DNA of 64,000 bases from UBA4416 sp963422675 (GTDB lineage Bacteria; Bacteroidota; Bacteroidia; B-17B0; Aurantibacillaceae). Within the stretch, counting starts at the first letter, position 1. Each line of letters opens with the position of its first letter. Below, piece after piece: positions 42,701 through 52,823 of this stretch. The stretch is from contig CAXVYS010000024.1 of assembly GCA_963422675.2 (NCBI GenBank), positions 868,001 to 932,000 on the forward strand, given 5' to 3'. The position numbers and the translations under genes were made by a program. The notes under the pieces were generated by a model. That model had not been told where the DNA came from, made no database searches, and saw only the letters and a list, made by a program, of their open reading frames with translations.

Positions 42701-43975
42701 TTGTTTTTGTTTCAACAGATCATTAATCAATTGTTCTGTTTTAAGTGTATATGTTTCATAAGCCTTCCCTGTAGCCGGGCCATTGAAGCCGGTATACACA
42801 GAAACTACTTTATGGTTCTTGTCAAGAATCAGCGTTGTAGGAAAGGCCATAATCCCATTAAGGAATGGAAGACTCCCGGAGGCTTTATCTTTGCCCGTAA
42901 GGCCAGTGATGAGAATTTCGTATTCCACTCCAAAGCGGTTTTTTAAGCGGGTAATATTGTTCTTTGCCTTTTCCGGATCGCTGGTGCGCTCATACGCAAG
43001 GCCTATGATCTCTATAATATGGCGCTCATGTTTTTCAGTAATACTGTCGAAACGGGCAATTCCTTTTTGCGTATATTTTTTGTAAAGCTGTGCGAGGTAA
43101 GCCGTTTCGTCCATACAGTTGGGGCACCAACTACCCATAATCTGTACAATCACCACTTTATTTTTATATTTTGAATCACTCAAACTAACGGTTTGATTAC
43201 TGCTGTTTTTAAAAGAAAAGTCAATTACCTGGGTTGGATCTTTCAGATAGGTTAACTTTTCGGCATCTCTCAGTTCAAATGTTTCGTTTCTTTTTCCTGT
43301 CCACGGTTCGTTCCAACTGTTGCCCGAATAAAACATCCCGTTGGTAATAGTGGTACCATTATTCTCTGCAGTAAACAGAAATGCATGGGCTCCATCGAAG
43401 CAGGAAAGGTAAAGCTTCCCTTTATTTTCTGTTCCTTCCAGGTAACGATAGTCGCCGGTTTCGGTGCGGAATGTGCCTTCTACAATCGTTGTTCCGGATT
43501 TGTGTTTGAATAAGCCAATGGCTTTGCTACTATCGGGTGTATTAGCACTAAAGGTTACTTCCCATTTCCCATCGTAAAAAGCCGTTGGCTTTTCTACAGG
43601 CAGGATAAAACGGTTGGCTTTTCCGAATTTTGCCGTAAATGAAATGGTATTGTTTTCTTTTTTGGTATGATTGATCCAAAGACCTTTTAATAGTGTATCG
43701 CCGATTATTTTAGTTTTAAATTCTGTATCAAATACCGGCATTTTAAAATTAAATGAATCTTTGGTCAGTACCGTTTCATTAATTACAATACGTTCTTGCG
43801 CATTATAAATAACCAATTGCATGTGCTTATTCACCGATTCTATTTCAAAATTAAATGGAAGCTCCAATGCTGTTTCTTTATTCAGGAGTAAAGTACCTCG
43901 CCACTGGCCTTGTTTAGGCTGCGCGTACATCTTGAATGTTAGCGGGATGATGAAAAGTAAAAGTAGTTTCGACAT
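42698..43975 (-). CDS. Exported TlpA-like thioredoxin-fold protein
   Basis: A 425-residue exported protein. A short signal peptide (LLLLFIIPLTFKMYA) is followed by a beta-rich N-terminal region of about 250 residues with repeats of a GTFRTETGDYRYLEG kind. The C-terminal thioredoxin domain has the active site WCPNC in IMGSWCPNCMDE and the cis-Pro in MAFPTTLI. It probably reduces or isomerises disulfides, or supports cytochrome maturation, in the periplasm; the partner is unknown. The gene stands between two minus-strand genes and need not be cotranscribed with the GH92 gene just upstream. Confidence 0.83.
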   Translation of the reverse strand: MSKLLLLFIIPLTFKMYAQPKQGQWRGTLLLNKETALELPFNFEIESVNKHMQLVIYNAQERIVINETVLTKDSFNFKMPVFDTEFKTKIIGDTLLKGLWINHTKKENNTISFTAKFGKANRFILPVEKPTAFYDGKWEVTFSANTPDSSKAIGLFKHKSGTTIVEGTFRTETGDYRYLEGTENKGKLYLSCFDGAHAFLFTAENNGTTITNGMFYSGNSWNEPWTGKRNETFELRDAEKLTYLKDPTQVIDFSFKNSSNQTVSLSDSKYKNKVVIVQIMGSWCPNCMDETAYLAQLYKKYTQKGIARFDSITEKHERHIIEIIGLAYERTSDPEKAKNNITRLKNRFGVEYEILITGLTGKDKASGSLPFLNGIMAFPTTLILDKNHKVVSVYTGFNGPATGKAYETYTLKTEQLINDLLKQKQ

Positions 43976-44008
43976 GGTTTTAACAATTACAATAGGATAT
44001 AAAATAAA

Positions 44009-46930
44009 TTACCTCACTTCAATTTCATCAATAAAGATAAAGCTTTCGCCACCTTTTCCCTGGTGCCACTCCGGTAATTTACCAAAACTAACGGCTTTTA
44101 CTTTTACATAACGGGCATTCATTTTCGTGGGGACATTGGTACTAAATGCTCTTACCTGTAAGGAATAGTCATCGGCAGGAATACCATTTTCCAGTGTGCC
44201 AAAAGATTTGTAATTTTTACCATCTTCGGAAACATAATATTCTATTTTTTTAGGAAAAATGATCCAGGCACGGGTATCCTGAAGATAGCCTGATGTAATG
44301 GTTTCTACGGGCCTTACTTTTCCCATATCAATAATGCATTCAACATCCTGGCCCTGGTAGCCTTGCCACTCACCGCTGCGCCAGTTAGTAGTGCCATGTT
44401 GCCCGTCAACAATTCCATCATCGCCTCCGGCAGTGTATTGTTTATTATATTTACTGATGATGGTAATTTTCCAGTTATTCGGTTTTTTGTACAAGTTACT
44501 AACGGTAACCGAACTGCTGTCTTTCCCTTCATATGCAATAGCCATAACGGTAAGAGTGGTATCCACAGTAAAAGCTCCGGTATAGAGTTTAGATCGTTTG
44601 TTGGGCCTTTGCCCGTTTAACGTATAATAAACAGCTGATTTAGGCGAACCTTTTTCTATCGTAACTACCACACTGTTATTAAACACAGGTGAGGGTGTTG
44701 CAATAGCGGGGGATAGCACTAAAGGACTTACCGTAATATGTGTGTGTGGCCTCTCGTAGGACGCCTTCCCTAAGGTATTTGTGCTATCAGGATGGTCCTC
44801 CATTGTAAATTCAATTCTTCCCCCTTCTATCAACTGCTTATGCGAAAAGTATAGCTTTTTATTCTCTTTTCCATTAAACAAATATGATCGTATATACTGA
44901 AAACGATCCAGTGGATTTTTTTTCACAATTTCAAAGGAATGCAGGCTATCGGTATGGATCTTTACTTTATCAAATAAAGGATAACCAATAGTATATTCCG
45001 GCGATCCCGGACAAACCTGATAAAAGCCCATGGAACTTAATACATACCATGCACTCATTTGTCCGCAATCTTCATTACCAATTAATCCTTCCGGAGCATT
45101 TTTGTAAAATTCTGTCAGGATTTTATGAACCTTTTCCTGTGTTTTATAGGGCTTTCCAACATAGTTATACAAGTAAGCCATATGGTGGCTTGGTTCGTTT
45201 CCATGAGCATATTGTCCTATAAGGCCTGTTATATCAGCTTGTTCACGACCAACGGTTTGCGAACTGGTTGTAAATAATTCATCCAGTTTCTTTTCCATTC
45301 CTTTTTCCCCGCCCATTAAACCCATTAAGCCATCCACATCCTGCGGAGCAAAAAAGGTATATTGCCAGGCGTTAGCTTCGGTGTAATGGTTGTTTACTTC
45401 CCTCGGTTCGAACGGAGACAACCAATTGCCATTTTTACGGGGACGCATAAAGCCGGTTTTTTTATCATACAGATTTTTATAGGCTTGTGCTCTTTTAGAA
45501 TACAGGAGGTAATCGCTTCGTTTTTTTAATCTCAAGGCTACTCTTGCAATACACCAGTCGTTATAAGCATATTCCAAAGTTTTAGAAACACTTTCTGCTT
45601 CGTCATCTACCTGCAGGTAATAATTTGAATTAAAGGTAGGGATACCAAAGCCCTGGTAATTGGCCGATGTAAGCATGGCCTCATACATTAACACGGTATC
45701 ATACCCACCAATGTTTTTTGAAAAGGCATCGGCAATAACAGAAACACTGTGATAACCAATCATACATTCTGTTTCATTAGCCGATAGTTCCCATACAGGG
45801 AGACGTCTGCATTCCTCATACTGATGCAAAAAACTATTAATGAAATCACTTGTTTTTTCTTTTTCAATAATACTCAGTAAAGGGTTTAATGCTCTGAAAG
45901 TATCCCATAAAGAGAACACAGTATAAGGCACAAAGCCTTTGGCCTGGTGGATTTTTTGATCACGGCCTCTGTACCTGCCATCTACATCGGAGGCCACAGA
46001 GGGGTGTATCATACAATGATACAAGGCAGTGTAGAAGATTTTCAGTTTTTCCTGATCAGGACTGACGACTTCAATTTTAGATAACTGTTGTTCCCAGGCG
46101 TTTTCCGCCTCTTTTTTGTAAAGATCAAAGTCCCAGTGTGTGGCTTCTTTCTCTAAATTTTTTACTGCACCGGTGGCATCTGTTTGAGATATGGCTACTT
46201 TAACTAATAATGGGCTCCCATCACTCAAATCGAATTGAAAAAAGCCTCCCTGTACAAGATCTGTTTTGTTTTTATCTTTTACAATAGTGATTCCTTTAGT
46301 TTTAAAAGGCTTGTTAAACTTCATGATAAAATACACGTACTGTTCTTTAGCCCAGGCCTCGCTTACCCTGTAGCCCGCTACGGTTACACTATCAATAATT
46401 TTAAGATTCGAACTCAGTGTTTTATCCCGGTGAAACAGATCTAAAATAATATTGGCTTTAGCTGTTTTTGGAAAGGTATAGCGATGGATACCTACTCGTG
46501 TAGTGGCAGTTAATTCTGCTTTAATATGATCATCGTCCAGCATCACAGAATAATATCCTGCAGAAGCGGTTTCTTTTGTATGAGAAAATTTTGAAGAGTA
46601 ACTGCTGTTGGATAAGCTCGGTTCACCAATTGTTGGCATCACTAAAATATCTCCGTAATCACTTACACCGGTTCCGCTTAAATGAGTATGAGAGAAACCA
46701 TAGATTACCGAATCGGAAAAATGGTATCCACTGCAACCTTCCCAGGATCCGTCAATCCGGGTATCAGGGCTAAGTTGAACCATCCCGAAAGGTAACACGG
46801 CACCGGGAAATGTATGTCCTGCGCCACCTGTTCCTATAAAGGGATTAACATAACCCGCATAATGTGTGGTTTGCGATTGTACGGTTGCGCAAATGCACAG
46901 AAATACTACTGTGAACCATTTAAAACTCAT
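44009..46930 (-). CDS. GH92 alpha-mannosidase with C-terminal discoidin-like domain
   Basis: A 973-residue exported exo-acting glycoside hydrolase of family GH92, which removes alpha-linked mannose from N-glycans or mannans in a calcium-dependent way. The signal peptide is FKWFTVVFLCICATVQSQ. Family marks are YVNPFIGTGGAGHTFPGA, FSHTHLSGTG, HGNEPSHH and GNEDCGQMSAWYVLSSMG. After the catalytic unit come a chitobiase-type beta-sandwich (SAVYYTLNGQRPNKRSKLY) and an F5/8-type (discoidin) domain, from about residue 850. The linkage specificity cannot be read. It sits near a sugar transporter gene but without susC/susD, so it is not a classical polysaccharide utilisation locus. Confidence 0.92.
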   Translation of the reverse strand: MSFKWFTVVFLCICATVQSQTTHYAGYVNPFIGTGGAGHTFPGAVLPFGMVQLSPDTRIDGSWEGCSGYHFSDSVIYGFSHTHLSGTGVSDYGDILVMPTIGEPSLSNSSYSSKFSHTKETASAGYYSVMLDDDHIKAELTATTRVGIHRYTFPKTAKANIILDLFHRDKTLSSNLKIIDSVTVAGYRVSEAWAKEQYVYFIMKFNKPFKTKGITIVKDKNKTDLVQGGFFQFDLSDGSPLLVKVAISQTDATGAVKNLEKEATHWDFDLYKKEAENAWEQQLSKIEVVSPDQEKLKIFYTALYHCMIHPSVASDVDGRYRGRDQKIHQAKGFVPYTVFSLWDTFRALNPLLSIIEKEKTSDFINSFLHQYEECRRLPVWELSANETECMIGYHSVSVIADAFSKNIGGYDTVLMYEAMLTSANYQGFGIPTFNSNYYLQVDDEAESVSKTLEYAYNDWCIARVALRLKKRSDYLLYSKRAQAYKNLYDKKTGFMRPRKNGNWLSPFEPREVNNHYTEANAWQYTFFAPQDVDGLMGLMGGEKGMEKKLDELFTTSSQTVGREQADITGLIGQYAHGNEPSHHMAYLYNYVGKPYKTQEKVHKILTEFYKNAPEGLIGNEDCGQMSAWYVLSSMGFYQVCPGSPEYTIGYPLFDKVKIHTDSLHSFEIVKKNPLDRFQYIRSYLFNGKENKKLYFSHKQLIEGGRIEFTMEDHPDSTNTLGKASYERPHTHITVSPLVLSPAIATPSPVFNNSVVVTIEKGSPKSAVYYTLNGQRPNKRSKLYTGAFTVDTTLTVMAIAYEGKDSSSVTVSNLYKKPNNWKITIISKYNKQYTAGGDDGIVDGQHGTTNWRSGEWQGYQGQDVECIIDMGKVRPVETITSGYLQDTRAWIIFPKKIEYYVSEDGKNYKSFGTLENGIPADDYSLQVRAFSTNVPTKMNARYVKVKAVSFGKLPEWHQGKGGESFIFIDEIEVR

Positions 46931-46948
46931 TCTTTAAAATTTAAATTT

Positions 46949-47398
46949 CTATTCTTCTTCGTCGCTATATAATTCTAACAACTCTTTTGGGTAATCATCT
47001 TTTAAAATATAAACCCCTGTCATAGGATTTACCACATCGCGAATGCTTTTTAAATGAACATAAAATGTAAACCCGTTTTTTGTTTCTGTTTTTTCTGTTT
47101 TGTTGATGGCTTTTTTCGAAAAAGGAAGTAATGTCACAGAACCATCGTCCATTGTGCATTCCAATACAGTCATATCAGGAATTTCAAAACAAAATTCGTC
47201 ATCGTTAGGATATAAACCTTTTAGCAAATAGTTAGTGTTATTGTTTACTTTAAAGTTGGTAACGTTTCCCTGAACTTCAAATTCGTCTTCCCACAAATAT
47301 TTAATATTGTCTTCGGTTTCTTCCCCTTCGTTTTCTTTATCGGCATAAGCCTGGTTAAATTTTGAATTAACAAGCTTTACGTTAATGGTTACTTTCAT
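46949..47398 (-). CDS. Hypothetical acidic protein
   Basis: A 149-residue soluble protein rich in Asp and Glu, with no signal peptide, membrane segment or recognised motif. It seems a compact beta-rich protein with strands such as MKVTINVKLV, EFEVQGNVTNFKV and NGFTFYVHLKSI. It lies between the GH92 mannosidase and the sugar transporter on the same strand, within 20-30 bp of each, so it is probably cotranscribed with them. Function is unknown. Confidence 0.6.
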   Translation of the reverse strand: MKVTINVKLVNSKFNQAYADKENEGEETEDNIKYLWEDEFEVQGNVTNFKVNNNTNYLLKGLYPNDDEFCFEIPDMTVLECTMDDGSVTLLPFSKKAINKTEKTETKNGFTFYVHLKSIRDVVNPMTGVYILKDDYPKELLELYSDEEE

Positions 47399-47428
47399 TG
47401 CAATGGTTAAATTAATTTAATTGATGTG

Positions 47429-48856
47429 TTAATGTGAAACGGAACTTTTTTTATCAAAATCAATTCCCTGTTTTCTTAATATAATTTTCGATCTGTAACC
47501 GTAAAATGCTAAATACAAAAAGCAGCATACGCCTACTAAATAACTTGCTTTAATGCCAATAACTTCGGGGCCAGCCAGCCATCCCTGTAATAGGCTGATA
47601 AACCCGCCTCCCATAATCATCATAATTAAATAGCTTGAACCCTGGTTGGTTTTTTTACCTAAGCCAGCAATGGCAAGCGTATAGATACATGGCCATAAAG
47701 TAGAACAAAATAAGCCCACACTGATAAAGGCGTATACACTGATAAGACCGTTAGTAGACATCCCAACAATTAAAGCGGTTATACCACAGAGAGAATAAAT
47801 TAATAACTGGCGTGCAGGATTTCCTTTGCTTAAAAAATCGCCCGCTATCATAATAAGAATAACGTAGGAATACGGATAAAACGGTTGAAGGTCATTTCCG
47901 GCAATATAATTAGCAAATAAAAACACTCCAAAAGCCAGGTAAGGAACGGCCACTCGCAAAACATATTTTAAAAGGGAGTTTATTTCAAAAACGCCTACAG
48001 AGCTTGCCCAACGGCCAATCATTAAACTTGCCCAGAATAAGGATACATAAGGTGCTGCACTTTCGGTGGGGATATTAAGATGATGTTTCATATACTCCGG
48101 CAAATTAGAAGCGGTAGCTACTTCAACGCCTACATATAAAAAAATAGCGATCATGCCCATCCATAATTGCGAATGCTTAAATACACTTTCAGTGTCACTG
48201 GCAGCTGTATCCTTTTGCGTTTCAACGGTTACAATTTTATTTGGCAACGAGGAAAATTTGAAGCACAGGGCTACAACTAAAAATGCTGCCCCTAATATTA
48301 AATAAGGAACTTTTACTGCTGAAAGATCATCTAAACTTTTGTGCCCTTTTACGGAACCGAAAATGGCAAAACTTACAATTAAAGGGCCAATGGTAGTTCC
48401 CACATTATTGATACCCCCTGCTAAACTTAAGCGTTGCGAACCTGTGGAGGGGCTGCCAATAACAATAGCTAAAGGATTAGCGGCAGTTTGTTGCAATGAA
48501 AAGCCGAGGGCTACAATAAATAAACCGGAGATCATTAAAGGAAAAGAAACTAATTCGGCCGCAGGATAAAACAATAATGTTCCGCAAGCCGAAATAAATA
48601 AACCGAGGGCTATACCGTTTTTATAGCCTAAGCGGTTTAAAATATCACCTCCGTTAATTTTAGAAATAACCACATAAATGATAGAACCAATAGTATAAGC
48701 CAGGTAAAAGGCAAAGGAGATCATTTGGCTCTGCCATTGCTCTAAATGTAATTTCTCTTTAAATACGGGAATTAAAATATCATTGCTCGCGGCTACAAAG
48801 CCCCAAAAGAAGAACACCGAAATTAACGTAATAAATGCTGAACGGTTTGTTTGCAT
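47429..48856 (-). CDS. FHS-family sugar:proton symporter (FucP/GluP-like)
   Basis: A 475-residue MFS transporter with 12 hydrophobic segments. The N-terminal motif FFFWGFVAASNDILIP and the AGGINNVGTTIGPLIVS segment place it in the fucose-galactose-glucose:proton family. The exact sugar is uncertain; candidates are fucose, glucose, galactose, N-acetylglucosamine or mannose. With the GH92 gene two positions on, mannose import is a reasonable guess, but still inference. It is the first gene of the minus-strand group transporter - hypothetical - mannosidase. Confidence 0.85.
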   Translation of the reverse strand: MQTNRSAFITLISVFFFWGFVAASNDILIPVFKEKLHLEQWQSQMISFAFYLAYTIGSIIYVVISKINGGDILNRLGYKNGIALGLFISACGTLLFYPAAELVSFPLMISGLFIVALGFSLQQTAANPLAIVIGSPSTGSQRLSLAGGINNVGTTIGPLIVSFAIFGSVKGHKSLDDLSAVKVPYLILGAAFLVVALCFKFSSLPNKIVTVETQKDTAASDTESVFKHSQLWMGMIAIFLYVGVEVATASNLPEYMKHHLNIPTESAAPYVSLFWASLMIGRWASSVGVFEINSLLKYVLRVAVPYLAFGVFLFANYIAGNDLQPFYPYSYVILIMIAGDFLSKGNPARQLLIYSLCGITALIVGMSTNGLISVYAFISVGLFCSTLWPCIYTLAIAGLGKKTNQGSSYLIMMIMGGGFISLLQGWLAGPEVIGIKASYLVGVCCFLYLAFYGYRSKIILRKQGIDFDKKSSVSH

Positions 48857-48997
48857 GAATGGTTTGATAAGTATCTAAAAATAGATAAATTAATGCTGAA
48901 CAGCGTGTAAAGGCATCTCCTTTTATTAACAACGCTCTTTTTACTATTTAATTGTAACAAACGAGGATACATCCCTCATATTTCTTAATTTCACGGC

Positions 48998-49885
48998 ATG
49001 CAATTATTAACTCCAACCCATTGGCAAGACTACGAATTACTGGACTGTGGTGATTTTGAAAAACTCGAACGTTTTGGTAAATACATTACGATACGCCCCG
49101 AGCCACAGGCCGTATGGAAAAAAGTGTATTCCAATACCGAATGGGAAAAGCAGGCACATGTAAAATTTGTTCCTAAAAGTAGCTCGAGCGGGGATTGGAA
49201 AATGCTGAAAAAAATGCCTGAACAATGGACCATTGAATATGATTTATTGGAGGAAGGAAGTAAAGAAAAAAATACGCTCACGTTTCGTTTGGGCTTGACT
49301 TCTTTTAAACATGTTGGCATTTTCCCTGAGCAGGCCTGTAACTGGGACGTAATTTATAATTATTTAAAACCATTATCCAAGCCTAAGTTTCTAAATTTAT
49401 TTGCTTACACGGGAGGTGCCAGTATTGCTGCAAGAGCAGCAGGAGCAGATGTAACCCATGTGGATAGTATTAAACAAGTTGTAAACTGGGCAAATGAAAA
49501 CATGCAAAAATCCAATTTGGATAATATACGCTGGATGATTGATGATGCGTTGAAGTTTGCTAAAAAAGAACAACGCCGCGGAAATTTTTACCAGGGAATT
49601 ATTTTAGATCCTCCTGCATTTGGACATGGGCCTAATGGTGAAAAATGGAAACTGGAAGATAACATCCTGGAAATGATGGATAGCGTGTTACAGATATTAG
49701 ATCCTGAAAAACATTTATTGATCTTAAATGCGTATTCACTGGGCTTTTCGGCATTGGTGCCCCAAAATTTGTTACAACCTTTTGCCACAAAACACAAGTC
49801 GGAATTAAGTATTGGTGAATTATACCTGGATGCGAAGAGCGGAATTAAATTACCGTTAGGAGTTTGGGGTAGATTGACTAAATAA
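48998..49885 (+). CDS. RlmI-like class I SAM-dependent methyltransferase
   Basis: A 295-residue methyltransferase of the RlmI/RlmK type. Motif I is NLFAYTGGASIAARAAGA, the acidic residue after strand 2 is VDSIKQVV, and motif IV is LDPPAFGHGPNG. The N-terminal 110 residues are beta-rich but lack a clear PUA domain, unlike full RlmI of about 390 residues. It may methylate 23S rRNA at a cytosine, but the substrate is not proven by the sequence. The stop is three bases from that of the convergent gene. Confidence 0.8.
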   Translation: MQLLTPTHWQDYELLDCGDFEKLERFGKYITIRPEPQAVWKKVYSNTEWEKQAHVKFVPKSSSSGDWKMLKKMPEQWTIEYDLLEEGSKEKNTLTFRLGLTSFKHVGIFPEQACNWDVIYNYLKPLSKPKFLNLFAYTGGASIAARAAGADVTHVDSIKQVVNWANENMQKSNLDNIRWMIDDALKFAKKEQRRGNFYQGIILDPPAFGHGPNGEKWKLEDNILEMMDSVLQILDPEKHLLILNAYSLGFSALVPQNLLQPFATKHKSELSIGELYLDAKSGIKLPLGVWGRLTK

Positions 49886-49888
49886 AAT

Positions 49889-50698
49889 TTATTTTTTTTC
49901 TTCAGGGTTAGTTGTATTTTTCTCTACTGTAATTACTTGCCCTTTTAGTAGCTGGAGCTTCGATTCGCGGAAAGTATCTCCCCATTTAATCTGGATAGCT
50001 TTCTTCTGCATATCACCTGCACCCTTTATTTCAGTAAATACAAATGTAAAATCTTCGGTAACACCTTTTTCTAAAACCATAGCTTTATTTTTTTTGCTGT
50101 TGGCATTATCGGTTCCGTTTGGCATCACTGCTACCGCTTTTAAAGGATTAATAACCCCAACACCGTCACCGTTATAAACACATTCGAAACGCGCAACGGT
50201 TTTATCAGTTTTAGAATCGCTCTTTTTTAAGTTGCAGGTAAAATTTCCTGTCGCAAAATCGTTTTTTGTGGGAGGCAGCTCAAAGTTTGGTGTTTCGGCA
50301 ATTTTGCCACCTGCTGATGCTTTATAAATTCCTTTTACATCAAGGCTGTATGTGTTGGGTTGCATATCACCACCTTTAAAATCAATTACTAAATGTGCTT
50401 CGTCATTAGGTGGTACTACAAACGTGCGGTCTTTGCTTGAAAAACTTTTGCCATTTGCCATATAAGTAATTTCTGTTGGCCTGATCAGTAAATAATCATT
50501 TGTTTTATTGAACACACGCATCTTAAATTTCGATTGCGCAGGAACAGCTACAGCATCTTCAATATAAATTTTATAATCATCTGTTTCCGCGGTAGCATCT
50601 TTGTAAATCACTTTTGTTTTGTCAGCCCGTTTATTCTCTTTTTGAGAAAATAAATTTATTCCGGTAAGTAGCATTAGCGTTAAAATGAGTTGCTTCAT
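49889..50698 (-). CDS. Exported protein of unknown function
   Basis: A 269-residue secreted protein. The ATG at 50698 is chosen since it starts a good signal peptide (MKQLILTLMLLTGINLFS). The mature part is rich in Lys, Asp and Thr, with repeated beta-strand patterns such as KFKMRVFNKTNDYLLIRP and FVVPPNDEAHLVIDFKG, resembling Ig-like folds. No lipobox and no sorting tail are visible. Function is unknown. A TATATTTG box lies about 20 bp upstream of the start. Confidence 0.65.
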   Translation of the reverse strand: MKQLILTLMLLTGINLFSQKENKRADKTKVIYKDATAETDDYKIYIEDAVAVPAQSKFKMRVFNKTNDYLLIRPTEITYMANGKSFSSKDRTFVVPPNDEAHLVIDFKGGDMQPNTYSLDVKGIYKASAGGKIAETPNFELPPTKNDFATGNFTCNLKKSDSKTDKTVARFECVYNGDGVGVINPLKAVAVMPNGTDNANSKKNKAMVLEKGVTEDFTFVFTEIKGAGDMQKKAIQIKWGDTFRESKLQLLKGQVITVEKNTTNPEEKK

Positions 50699-50719
50699 GA
50701 GATTACATTTTATTATAAA

Positions 50720-50727
50720 CAAATATA
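50720..50727 (-). promoter_or_regulatory. Putative -7 box of the exported 269-residue protein gene
   Basis: Reads TATATTTG on the minus strand, an exact TAnnTTTG match 22 bp before the start at 50698. It supports the shorter start. No -33 element at proper spacing is clear. Confidence 0.4.
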
Positions 50728-50790
50728 AGATATAGAAGTGAGAAGCGTTATTTATTTACAAATTATTCCTAATTTTATTGATATTTTCAT

Positions 50791-51462
50791 ATGCATATAG
50801 ATATTATTACTGTTCACCCGCCCTTACTTGAAAGCCCTTTTGGGCATAGCATTCTCAAACGTGCCGTACAAAAAAACCTGGTTTCCGTTAACGTGGTAAA
50901 CCTACGTGATTACGCATCAGATCCTCATAAAAAGGTAGACGATTATGCTTTTGGTGGTGGAGCAGGAATGGTGATGATGATAGAACCTATAGCGGCTTGT
51001 ATCAATGATTTAAAAAGTAAGCGCACGTACGACGAAATTATTTACATGACTCCTGATGGAGAAACGTTGAAACAAACCACCTGCAATCATTTGTCCACAC
51101 TTACTAATTTAATGGTATTATGTGGCCATTATAAAGGAATTGACGAACGCATCCGTGAACATTTTATTACCAAAGAAATTTCTATTGGTGATTATGTATT
51201 GAGTGGTGGGGAACTTCCTGCGGCTGTGATGTGTGATGCTATTATCCGTTTAATTCCGGGAGTTTTAAATGATGAAACTTCTGCTTTGTCTGATTCCTTT
51301 CAGGATAATTTATTATCTCCGCCGGTGTATACAAGACCTGCAGAATATAATGGATGGACTGTTCCGGATATTTTACTGAGCGGCCACGAAAAAAAAATTG
51401 ATGAGTGGCGGCACGAACAATCCTTGCAACGCACTAAAATCCGCCGCCCTGACCTTTTATAA
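50791..51462 (+). CDS. trmD: tRNA (guanine-N1)-methyltransferase TrmD
   Basis: TrmD methylates G37 next to the anticodon of tRNAs reading CNN and CGG codons, preventing +1 frameshifting. The 223-residue SPOUT enzyme has the family marks DIITVHPPLLES, RDYASDPHKKVDDYAFGGGAGMV, the knot loop VLCGHYKGIDERI and GDYVLSGGELPA, with SDSF near the start of the C-terminal part. The length is typical. rpsP, rimM and rplS, frequent neighbours elsewhere, are not beside it. Confidence 0.96.
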   Translation: MHIDIITVHPPLLESPFGHSILKRAVQKNLVSVNVVNLRDYASDPHKKVDDYAFGGGAGMVMMIEPIAACINDLKSKRTYDEIIYMTPDGETLKQTTCNHLSTLTNLMVLCGHYKGIDERIREHFITKEISIGDYVLSGGELPAAVMCDAIIRLIPGVLNDETSALSDSFQDNLLSPPVYTRPAEYNGWTVPDILLSGHEKKIDEWRHEQSLQRTKIRRPDLL

Positions 51463-51481
51463 TTTAAAATTATTTTTTATA

Positions 51482-52747
51482 ATGAAACAATTCAGCCTTA
51501 TTCTATGTGTAGTGGCCATCTGCTTTTCCTGTTCAAAAAAAGAAGATCCCTATGAGCGCGAACAAAAGGAAATGAAAATTTTCTTTGACGATTCTAAATT
51601 ATTGGTGCCTTACAAAGGGGTTAAAATTGCTCTGAGAACGGATTATACAGATGAGTCTTCAAAAAATTTAAAGATAGGCAAAACTGGATTAAAAACCCTT
51701 TCAACCATTTCTTCTTTTTTAATGCGGGACAGTGTCCCCAAGGGTTTAATAAGCCTGCATGAAACCTACACACAGGTTAAAGCATTGTATGAACTGAAGA
51801 AAGAAATTAACGCAATCAATGAAGATGAGCTACCAACTATTTTTCAAAAACTTTCTTCTATAGAGCAGCACATGTCCCATTCTTCGGCCTTATCAAGTTC
51901 TATCGGAACATCCGTATTTGGAACATATAACAATAGTACCGAGCATTTTTTATTAGGAAGTATTTGGTTCGTATTACCTTCTGCCCCTGCTGATATTTAT
52001 ATATACGAAGCATCGCAGGTGAATACGGATGAGATCACAAAACCGGATATGCATTTATTTGCCTCCTTGCTGAAAGCCGTGGTGTGCGAACAAAAAGAAT
52101 GGCATTACACTTCAGAAAAAAGTTCGACAGAATACATCGATTATATTACGGCTCATAAAACAGAGATCTTAAAGAGAACTACTTATTTAGACAGTCTACC
52201 CGGAGCGGATTCTGAAAAGAGATTTTACGAATTAAGAAGTGTGGGATATGCACTGCGAGGTTACGCCAGACTAAAGAGTGATCGCGAAAAAGAAGCCAAC
52301 GAAGATTTCGATCGTTTTACAGATGATTTTGAAAAATCGGATGTGCAAAATAAAGAGCTGTGTTTTTTATCAAGTTACCTTTGTATCCGTAATAATAAAC
52401 CGGAGAAAGCAGAAGTGTTTCTTTCCAAAATGGAAAAAATGAAAAACTATAATGAACACGATCGGGAAACGGTAACAGATTTGCGTGAATTTATAAAAGA
52501 TAAAAAAGGAAAAAGCTTCAATAACTATTTCGATACATTTTCTTTATCAAGAATTGCTTTTTCGTATTTCTATCAGTTATCGGTAAATTCCAATATGGCC
52601 AAACAGTTAAAAACCAATCAGCAAACCAGGCAATTGGTAAGCATTCCGGAGAAGGTAAACAATGCCATTAATTATTCGGAGAACCTTGTCAATACGGATA
52701 GTTTGATAAATAATGCAGGAAATCTGGTAAAAGACTTTTTTAAATAG
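51482..52747 (+). CDS. Lipoprotein of unknown function
   Basis: A 421-residue lipoprotein. ATG 51482 is used, since it starts MKQFSLILCVVAICFSCSKK with a lipobox and Cys; the longer frame overlaps the end of trmD. The mature part is largely alpha-helical, with TPR-like spacing in the middle (YELRSVGYALRGYARLKSD, FLSSYLCIRNNKPEKAEVFL), so it may be a scaffold. No enzyme motif is seen. The gap to trmD is only 19 bp, so they are likely cotranscribed. Confidence 0.7.
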   Translation: MKQFSLILCVVAICFSCSKKEDPYEREQKEMKIFFDDSKLLVPYKGVKIALRTDYTDESSKNLKIGKTGLKTLSTISSFLMRDSVPKGLISLHETYTQVKALYELKKEINAINEDELPTIFQKLSSIEQHMSHSSALSSSIGTSVFGTYNNSTEHFLLGSIWFVLPSAPADIYIYEASQVNTDEITKPDMHLFASLLKAVVCEQKEWHYTSEKSSTEYIDYITAHKTEILKRTTYLDSLPGADSEKRFYELRSVGYALRGYARLKSDREKEANEDFDRFTDDFEKSDVQNKELCFLSSYLCIRNNKPEKAEVFLSKMEKMKNYNEHDRETVTDLREFIKDKKGKSFNNYFDTFSLSRIAFSYFYQLSVNSNMAKQLKTNQQTRQLVSIPEKVNNAINYSENLVNTDSLINNAGNLVKDFFK

Positions 52748-52823
52748 GCTTTTCTCTACAAACATCAAGCTGTTAATTATTCATTTATAAAACCGGCATC
52801 TGTTGATGGATTCCTCTTAATTT

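Noticed and set aside
51398..51481. Upstream start of the 421-residue lipoprotein inside trmD
   Set aside because: The extension would hide the lipoprotein signal behind 28 residues; ATG 51482 starts the signal directly.
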